From Cydia pomonella (lineage: Eukaryota > Arthropoda > Insecta > Lepidoptera > Tortricidae), in the NCBI RefSeq assembly GCF_033807575.1, contig NC_084705.1, positions 15,494,019 through 15,558,018 on the forward strand: 64,000 nucleotides of DNA, given 5' to 3'. The position numbers and the translations under genes were made by a program. The notes under the pieces were generated by a model, which was given only the letters and a program-made list of their open reading frames with translations, was not told the DNA's origin and made no database searches. Below are positions 56,440-64,000 of the stretch, one piece after another (position 1 is the first letter of the stretch; each line of letters begins with the position of its first letter).

Positions 56440-57480
56440 TAATATTTAATAAGCAGCTTAAAATAGGTTTGTATAATGCAGGTTTCCTAGGCACTACTCG
56501 ACATTGACTTAGATATTGACTTGCTTGCACTTAACGAAACTTGGCTGATTGCAGAGGGCGACAAGTGGGCCCCGGGGATCCCAAGGTATACGTTGCGATA
56601 CATACCCAGGCCTCAGGGTACTCGTTCGCGAGGGGGAGGCGTAGGGTTTTATATTAAACGCAATCTTTATGCCCGTACATTCCCCCACCATGTCCATCCT
56701 CTGCATAGGTTAGTTGAAGCAAATGTGGCTTATTTGACGGTCAATGGGAAAAATGTAGTTATTGGTACAGCTTATCGGCCACCTTGGATGGAAGTGGATT
56801 TATTTTTTGACGCAATTTCAGACTCAATTAGTTCAATTCCAAATTATGATCATTTAATAGTGTTAGGTGACTTTTTGTTAACAAATGCTGACCTAAGAAT
56901 GGTTAAATTTAATATTTTTTTCACCTGTTTTAATTACTTACACAATTAGTTTTGCAACCTACACACTTTACAGACAAAATCCAGACTCTGTAATGTGGTT
57001 TGCACAGATATGGCAAAAAATACATGAATTGAAGATGTAGGTTCACTTTTCGGACACTGCCTTATAGTCTGTGAATTTAATATCAAATTAGAAAAGCCTC
57101 ACAGAAACAAAACACACACAACAACAGACCCCACAAACACACACACACAACAACACAGGCAACAACAGGCGTCTCAAAAACATACAACTTGAATATTTTG
57201 ATAGGGACTTGCAGTGTGTGACGTTGGACCCCTTATTGAATTCCGGAAATGTCAGTGATATGGTTAGAGTATTCAATAAGAACTTGCTTTCCTTATTCGA
57301 CCTCCATGCGCCTCTAAAAACAATCATACTAAAGTTCCCTTCCCAGTTCTCACCCCTGGATCCTAACCTGGAAAAAACTTAAATCTTCTTTATTTCCCAA
57401 GAAAAATACAGAACTCCTCATTCAGCGACCCAGAAATAATTAAGTCACAAATAAATATCTTTTATCTAAATTGTACATTG
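56440..57480 (+). pseudogene. LINE I ORF2: apurinic-type endonuclease and linker, RT lost
   Basis: A start LKIGLYNAG at about 56457 and a frameshift near 56515 lead to LALNETWLIAEGDKWAPGIP, SRGGGVGFYIKRN, TAYRPPWMEVD and VLGDF (up to 56876). These are the endonuclease/exonuclease/phosphatase fold motifs used to nick target DNA. The catalytic GDFN is cut off after GDF by decay. A later piece (about 57190-57345: DLQCVTLDPLLNSGN, LLSLFDLHAPLK) is the linker before the RT. The RT domain is not seen; decay is complete by about 57480. Confidence 0.82.
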
Positions 57481-58182
57481 AAGAGGTCAAAAAATAATTC
57501 AAATTCAATTCTTATTCAATGTCCATAAAATGTTGAATTTCCTCCTTACCTTCACATATTACATTTCATTGACTTGTATTATGAGTTCAGAGGAATCCAA
57601 GTTTTAAATCGTTACAGAAAGCCAAAATTCTCTTGAATGGGGTAAGACAATTTTTAAGGAAATCAAATATATAAAAGCCCCGACCTCGATAAATTGATCT
57701 GAGTCAACATAATTGCGGGGAACGAAGTGGGTTTCTGCACTTCGGGAACATTGACAGTTTTATTAAGGACTTGTGTCAACAAGTGTCTCATTTTGGATTG
57801 TTGCAGTAAAGTTCCGTTACTTTAAAAACATAGATGGTAGGATCATTTAGATACGCGTGTGCCCGTGAGAAACAAAACATACGCAATGTGACAAAATTAA
57901 AAACATGTTCTAATATTCCTGACAACATACTAAAAACAACCTATGTAATTTGGTCGGGTTACTTGTCACCCTCCATAAACCATACTAAATTTACGGTGGT
58001 GGGTAAAAAAACGTGAGAATGTGACAAGAACAAACAATAATAGCTCTTTCTTTGCTACTCCTACTGAAACTTCCATGACTGCATCTCCTTCGGTCATCTG
58101 GCCCCTTCCCCATTTCATCTCTATATTATTGTACCTCTTTGTTTTGAACCTATATATTACAGAAACTATATTAAATTATTTC
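57481..58182. other. Degraded tail of LINE I and unassigned sequence
   Basis: No frame with recognisable motifs. An ACA-rich low-complexity tract lies earlier at 57107-57165. Confidence 0.35.
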
Positions 58183-58517
58183 TGGTTTTTATAAGAACCA
58201 TGGTTTCTTCAAACAGTGCGAAAAAGGGCCAAAATGCGCCATAAACATACGCCTAGTGTACGAAATCGGCAACAATAAACGCAAAAAATCAATACGGTCA
58301 GACCCAGATACTCGTAATTTATATCTAATTTTGTTTCCAAAACTTCGTTACGATTGGGTAAATTTTCGATGAGGAAAATGTCGAGGCCGAAACCTCGATA
58401 TCTGAGGTTTTTCGCCTAAGCTGCAGTTGTCCTTATCGCACTAATTTTAGAAGCCGCCCCCCGCCCGTCAGCGCGATGGAGATTCTCAAATCCGAGAAGA
58501 TTTCAGCTGGTATTTCC
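58183..58517. repeat. R2 dispersed repeat, copy 2
   Basis: Collinear with 25422-25812 and in the same orientation; see that entry for the shared words. It includes a hairpin at 58379-58404 around TGTCGAGG and CCTCGATA, where copy 1 has TGTCGAG/CTCGACA. Confidence 0.8.
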
Positions 58518-59294
58518 TCGTAAAATACTTGTGTTATCCCACACTTGTATTTATTGCCTTTCATTATGTAACAATCACATAAACTACTATTAAAAAAATC
58601 CCTGAATTTGTCAACTTTTTTCTTTAAGTTTAATTGTATTAATACTAAAGTATAAAATCTCGCTAACTTAAGTGATTGTTAGAATGCGACTAAGTCAAAA
58701 TAACCGATTGAACCAAGGGGCTTAAACTAACGACCGAAATTATACCAACAGGACTGAAATCACCTAATTACATGTAATGATCAAATTACTGTTTCAAAGT
58801 ACTTCTCCTGTATTTGTCTCATCTATTAGGCAATTTGTTACCTAACCACGTTCGTGCGTATAACATCTCGCGGGTAATGTGAAAATACTGGCCATGTGTG
58901 CGCAACGGATGAGGGATTATTATGCGTTATTAATAAAAGAAGATTTTTAACGTGACTAGAAATAGCCACATTTTAACTTAATACGAAATTTGCTTATTAG
59001 TTGTAGTCATAAAATAAGTTAGTACCAAAATAATCCCCTTTATCTCTTTATCCTGCACACCATAATTATTATTTTTACCGATATTTCGAATTTGTAAACA
59101 GGTGAAAACATTTCCATTATTTTCAATAAACTAGGTTTACCATCATAGTGGATCCAATTATAATTAATGTCCGCGCGCTATCAATTACTACGTTTTTCCA
59201 GTCGAAGTGGTTAATAGTATTATAATAATTTATTAAGAATGTGTTATAACTATTTCAACTTTAATAATTATTTTTTATTGATATGAGATAATTA
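58518..59294. other. Intergenic, no gene seen
   Basis: AT-rich; no exon recognised. Confidence 0.45.
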
Positions 59295-59423
59295 TTGTAT
59301 TGCAACATGCTGAGATGAGGCCATTTCGTGACACTTTACTCTCACTATGTTCTCTTTTATTCTGTCTATTACTGTTTGTGTGTTTATGAATAAAACAAAT
59401 TCTATTTCTATTTCTATTTCAAT
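59295..59423 (+). repeat. LINE 3' end with (TTTCTA)n tail
   Basis: AACATGCTGAGATGAGGCC, ATTTCGTGACACTTTAC and TTATGAATAAAACAAATTC precede CTATTTCTATTTCTATTTC. Same family as the minus-strand copy at 5597-5775. Confidence 0.7.
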
Positions 59424-59596
59424 TATAATTCGTTCCTAAACCAACAGCAACTTGTAGTAAATGTCTGTCTGCCTCTTGCTTAGAAAATTGAATTTGTTTT
59501 TGTTTACTATTTGTACTAAGTTTAAATAAGATTTATTTATGACTAACTAGTTACATGACTCATAAGTACATCATTAACAACATTAATATTTATATG

Positions 59597-59790
59597 ATGT
59601 CTCTAATTTGGGGTAACTCCACGGATGCCAGAAAAGTGATAATACAGAAGCGAGCACTGCGCACAGTCGTCGGGGTGATTAGTAGGCACTCTTGCAGGAA
59701 CATTTTTGTTTCACAGAGGATTATGAGCCATTATTCCCACTACTTGTTTAAGGTAATCATGTTTTGTGTGAGACAGTATAAATATGTACG
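59597..59790 (+). pseudogene. LINE J: short RT thumb remnant
   Basis: The frame SLIWGNSTDARKVIIQKRAL, RTVVGVISRHSCRNIF, then SHYLFKVIMFCVRQ matches the thumb region of LINE A (LWGNSTDVQELFILQKK, DSCKPYF). No catalytic part. Confidence 0.75.
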
Positions 59791-60220
59791 AGTGCGAACG
59801 AAACACAATCGGCAATATCATATTTGAGGGAACGTATCGATTACTTTTTATTGAATTAAACGTACAAAAAATTAAAAAAAAAAACATGATATTCGTGCTC
59901 CCGGGCACACACTCATCTCGCTCTCGCTTACGCTCAGTGAAAGTGAGAGAAGAACACGAACTTACTGGGCCTTAACATAGAAGTTTGATATTTTTTCACA
60001 GCTTCAAGGGACTGTTGATAATTTCTACTCGCATTCCACGCATTCCCGAGATAAAGGGTCTTGACAGACAGACGGACGGACGAACAACTAAGTAATAATA
60101 TAAGAATTTAATAAAGTAAAAAGTAAAACGTATTGAAATCACTAGGTGACGGAAATGACGAAATTCATTTAAAAACTATAAAAAAGGGTTAAATGGTTAT
60201 ACAATTGTCAGAGCCAAGAC
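59791..60220. other. Intergenic; short R3-like trace
   Basis: TTGACAGACAGACGGACGG (60060) resembles the GACAGACGGAC part of R3. GCTCCCGGGCACACACTC precedes a GA-rich run. No exon. Confidence 0.35.
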
Positions 60221-60767
60221 AAAATTTCACGCCTACGAAGCAGGCATAAGCTAGCGAGAAATAAATCCCGAGAGGAAATGTGCCTCTATTAAGGGAGTAC
60301 AGTGGAGTGTAATTATTTACCCGCCTCGTTCAGAACTGAAACTACTAAAATGTAGTTTGACATTTGTTGGAAACTTACAGTGTACGGTCAACAGGAAAAC
60401 CGAGTTCGAAATTACTACTCGCCAAATTTAAATGCCTACCTTATTAATTTAGCCAACTCTTACTTATACAATTAATTTTTGGCTAGTCATTAAAAATTTC
60501 ACGCCTACGAAGCAGGCATAAGCTAGCGAGAAATAAATCCCGAGAGGAAATGTGCCTCTATTAAGGGAGTACAGTGGAGTGTAATTATTTACCCGCCTCG
60601 TTCAGAACTGAAACTACTAAAATGTAGTTTGACATTTGTTGGAAACTTACAGTGTACGGTCAACAGGAAAACCGAGTTCGAAATTACTACTCGCCAAATT
60701 TAAATGCCTACCTTATTAATTTAGCCAACTCTTACTTATACAATTAATTTTTGGCTAGTCATTAAAA
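60221..60767. repeat. 272-bp tandem duplication, copies identical by eye
   Basis: Copy 1 is 60221-60492 and copy 2 is 60493-60764, followed by the shared AAA of the next boundary. Both run from AAAATTTCACGCCTACG to GGCTAGTCATTA. I compared them line by line and saw no difference. No gene inside. Confidence 0.95.
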
Positions 60768-60840
60768 CAACTTGATCAAACAGTTTCAAATTCAATTGAT
60801 AGATTTAAAATTCTTATTATAGAATTCTAGCAAATCAGAT

Positions 60841-60868
60841 TTGTTCTCTCTTTCTCTCTCTCTCTTCT
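60841..60868. repeat. (TC)n-rich microsatellite
   Basis: TTCTCTCTTTCTCTCTCTC run, imperfect. Confidence 0.8.
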
Positions 60869-61107
60869 TAAAACCAGTTAATCATATTATGCAGCCTATG
60901 TTACCCTCGTCATGCAAACGAATCGAATCACCCCATTCACCAATATCTGTTTCATCGCTTTGAAACTGCGGTGGAATGGAATTCGCGACGCAAATATATC
61001 CACATAGACAGTAAAAATGAACAGATATTTTGACTTAATTTGTGTTCACAAAACTTGTGAGTCTCTTAGTAATTAAGTAAAAACAAATTACTTAAAATTA
61101 CAAAAAC

Positions 61108-61601
61108 ATTTTCATGTGAAATGTTGCCAAGACAAGACCATATGGCTCACACTCTCAAAAAATGGTTGCTTCACTGAAAGACAAGCCATATATAGAACGG
61201 CTTCAGGAATTAGGTCTTACAACATTGGAGGACAGAAGGAAGCGAGGCGATCTTATTGAGACATACAAAGTCTTGTCTGGACACTACAATGTTCCAAATA
61301 TTAAAGACCTATACATATCAAGCCAGAATGTAAGGTTAAGAGGACACTCTAAAAAACTAGTCAAACCTCCATGTGCTAGCAACCCTAGGAAACACTTCTT
61401 GCCAAATCGTGTAGTAAATGTGTGGAACTCTCTACCAGAAACTGTTGTTAGTGCACCGTCAGTGAACTCTTTCAAAAATAGACTAGATACACATTTTAGA
61501 ACATTAAAAAGTGCTAAATAAACACAAGTGCTGCGATATACACGCATCAGCTCCAAGAGCTGCTAGTGTATCAAATAAAATAATAATTATTATTATTATC
61601 A
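61108..61601 (+). pseudogene. LINE K: C-terminal RT remnant with (ATT)n tail
   Basis: A 119-residue frame (61162-61521) carries YIERLQELGLTTLEDRRKRG, DLIETYKVLSGHYN, VRLRGHSKKLVKP and PNRVVNVWNSLPETVVSAPS, ending LDTHFRTLK. This is the conserved C-terminal region of CR1/L2-like reverse transcriptases (R-RGDLI--YK-L, RGH--KL, N-WN-LP). The 3' end is CAAATAAAATAATAATTATT with an (ATT)n tail (to 61600). The catalytic domain is absent. Codons are intact over this stretch, so it may be a young truncated copy. Confidence 0.87.
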
Positions 61602-62004
61602 GATTTCAAGCTTCTAACTCTACACGCCCTAACTCTACAAGCCCTGATAACTTCACAAAGTCTACACCTTAGTCAAAATATATGACGGGTATTTACTACA
61701 AGAACTATTACATAACAGAAATGTGACGGTAGTAGCGAAACGGCCAAGACACATATTTTGACTTAAGTACGGACGTTCAAGAACAAAGTTATTAGGGAAT
61801 AAAATAATCGCTTTATACTTTGCTGGTGCAAACAAAGCCGCTGACTGAATTACAATATATTATAGCAAGCAGAAGATATGACCATGTCAAGTAGCCATAA
61901 AAGCTAATACAGTCCTAAAAAAATACGAAATTCGCAACGTGACAATAAAAAAAAAAACCAAAGTACTAGATTTTTTTACACAGAAATATATGAAGCAAGT
62001 TACT
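61602..62004. other. Intergenic, no gene seen
   Basis: No exon or repeat recognised. Confidence 0.45.
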
Positions 62005-62175
62005 TATTTATTTAAACTTTATTGCACAAAATACAAAATTAATGGACAAATGACGGTGACACAATGATTATGTTATCAAGATATTATGCAGATAAAAAGG
62101 TACTTACATTAAAATGCTATCTCTACAGGATAAGCGGCTTACCAGTTACAGGATGATCGCTGCTCTAGCGGACCG
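62005..62175 (-). repeat. LINE 3' end (minus) with TAAATAAATA tail
   Basis: The minus strand ends TTGTGCAATAAAGTTTAAAT-AAATAAG, like the end of LINE H (GTGCAATAAAGATTAAATA) and the nested piece at 54366-54491. Upstream coding is not seen. Confidence 0.6.
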
Positions 62176-62284
62176 GGTGAAGTTTTGAATAAAAGGAATA
62201 GTGTGCTACTGCAGTTTTATCTGGATAAAGACTTACATCTGCACTTTAAAGGTGAAGTTCGGATTCAGACTGCACCACTATTAA

Positions 62285-62470
62285 TGCTGCAGTAATATAT
62301 TGCAGCGCGAGATTACTTCCGACTGCATTGCTGCCGCAAATGTCAAAATTCCGGGCAGCAACATAGATTTTAACTTTTGCAGCAGTACTGCAGGAAACGT
62401 CAAATTAATTTTTTTTTCGATAAATTGTCATTTTGACATTTCCTGCAGTAATGCAGTCTATTGCAAATAT
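62285..62470. repeat. CTGCAG-rich inverted-repeat sequence
   Basis: GCTGCAGTAATATATTGCAG, CTGCATTGCTGCCGCAAATG, CTGCAGGAAACGTCAAATT and ATTTTGACATTTCCTGCAG make inverted partners (TTTGCGGC words and GACATTTCCTGCAG). A relative is at 36225-36312. No gene. Confidence 0.6.
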
Positions 62471-64000
62471 AAGCATAGATAAATATTATTGTCTTGTTTC
62501 TTTTTTTAGGTGTACTTAAAATGATATTGAATCTATAACTATTAGAGACTATAACTATTTTTTTATTAAATATTTTATTTCACGCAAAGCCCATAAAAGT
62601 GTTAGTATTGCACAACATAACTTACAAGACTATTGTTAGTATATACAGAGATCACGAACACAGACATAATCGGATGAGCATAAAAATAATAAAATGTCAA
62701 TAATGTATGGGCGAAATTAGCATAACGAGTAATTTATTATATTGTGCTACCTACATGAACGAAGAAAAAACTGCTTTTAATTTAACTGAACGAGTGTGTT
62801 GGCTGTACTTTTACGTTTAGGTACCAAACATGGCTTAAGACTTAACACGGCACTGAGAACTTCTCAGAGTCAGAGGTGTACGTATTTCTAAAGACAAACC
62901 TACAAACATTCTCGGATTCCAAGCACAAGTTCGAAGCTCTTAGTCATGTATTTTGCTCTAACTTAACCTCTTTGCAGCGACACTAATTTTAAACAATTGA
63001 ATTCTAATACTTGTCATTAATCATTATCAGAAGACATTTTTTGACCTTTTTGGGGGCAAATTAAATGAGAAGTAGAGAGATCCTGTATCGTTAAACTTAA
63101 TTAACTATCGATGTTTTTTCCATATGCTAGTGATTGCTCCCAGCTTTGTTTTCCCGGAATCCGATGTCTAATTATCAGCCAGTCCTAAGAAACATTTGGT
63201 TTCACATTAGCGTGCCCATAATCTTAGGCTGCATCGGCACTTACCATTTAGGTGAATTCTAGTCAAAAACATTAAAAAAAATACCAAAAGAAATCCACAT
63301 GTTATTTTTTTCCCCATAAAAAAATAAATGAGTTTAAATGTGGAGATTCGCAGTTACTTTTGTGAATTTACTTTCAAATTATGTTATAAGTTATAACAAC
63401 TTGGATGAGTACCTAAATACCAAATTATTCAGTAACGTGAAAATTGGATTCATCCTTTATATATTGTACTTGCAACTGTTGTACTTACAAATATGATTTT
63501 AGTAAATAAATAATATTTGATTGTAACATATAACCCATAAAGTAATTTTACAAAAGATAAAATAAACAGTGATACAAACCAACACTTCCAACACACAGAT
63601 AAAAGGGCTCAAATAATGAACAGATCTTAATCAAACGCGATATAAACCCATTCCTAGCCCAAGGGCTGCCATAAAGTTCCTTACAGGCCTCGCAATGGGT
63701 TTTATAGGGCGAAATGCAACTTTTATTGTCTACTCGTGATCGAGTGTTTGTATGGACAGATAATGGGTCTATGGGAGGGCTGACAAATTATCGATAACCT
63801 TTTTTCCAATCTCAAGGTGTCTACTTTCTATACTTTTCGATTAAGAGATATTTAAATATAATGAATAGTAAGAATAACACGTGATTTTATGCAAATTTCA
63901 GTTTCGGTGCAAAAAAAGCTTTAGTTTTTATTTGGCTTTAAAGTTCATTCACATCTTTTATTTGGCTATATGTAGGAGTGAAGAGAGCTCAAAGACTTCA
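62471..64000. other. Terminal stretch without genes
   Basis: AT-rich; no credible exon. AACCCATTCC (63646) and AATGGGTTTTATAGG (63697) form a loose inverted pair. Nothing further is supported. Confidence 0.4.

Noticed and set aside
1..64000. Operons, Shine-Dalgarno sites, rRNA genes, replication origins
   Set aside because: None visible, and the content is that of a eukaryotic nuclear genome.

Overview
This window reads as a repeat-rich, AT-rich stretch of a lepidopteran (moth or butterfly) nuclear genome. The reasons are several dispersed sequences I associate with Lepidoptera, tRNA-derived SINEs, many 5'-truncated LINEs with simple-repeat 3' tails, GT-AG introns with GTAAGT/GTGAGT donors, and no bacterial-style gene packing. 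I worked by eye, without database searches. Family names rest on recognised motifs, and splice junctions are manual calls.

Host genes are few. (1) A minus-strand three-exon gene (9791-11309) encodes a secreted 147-residue protein with two ten-cysteine TIL (trypsin-inhibitor-like) domains. (2) A plus-strand gene (42023-42669, possibly ending near 45270) encodes a secreted single-TIL protein. Both start with a 67-nt signal-peptide exon and a phase-1 intron, so they look like paralogues. (3) A tRNA-Gln(CTG) lies at 22380-22451. (4) A possible terminal exon of an unrecognised gene lies at 14346-14597.

The rest is mostly mobile DNA. From 1 to 5.8 kb there are four broken LINE bodies and one LINE 3' end. 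Around 11.7-14.3 kb a LINE 3' region carries a 47-bp minisatellite split by a 1.0-kb LTR-retroelement fragment that keeps the repeat register. At 15-18 kb are perfect hairpins, a TA-flanked MITE, and a SINE holding two nested foldback elements. At 28.1 kb is the end of a BEL/Pao-like pol. At 53.7-57.5 kb two LINEs lie head to head; the minus-strand one is interrupted by a small retroinsertion with an 8-bp target duplication. At 60.2 kb is a 272-bp tandem duplication identical by eye.

The most unusual structure is at 34970-39704. It is a 4.7-kb element with hAT-like CAGTG...CACTG ends and an imperfect 8-bp target duplication. Its interior is a 120-bp tandem repeat that runs in one orientation and then flips, which is a foldback design. 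A second hAT-like element (35765-38599) sits inside that array with its own 8-bp duplication, and it contains a SINE with an 11-bp duplication plus two inverted-repeat elements. The array phase matches across the inner insertion to the base. A separate 1.64-kb TIR element without a visible transposase lies at 43281-44920, inside or just after the second TIL gene.
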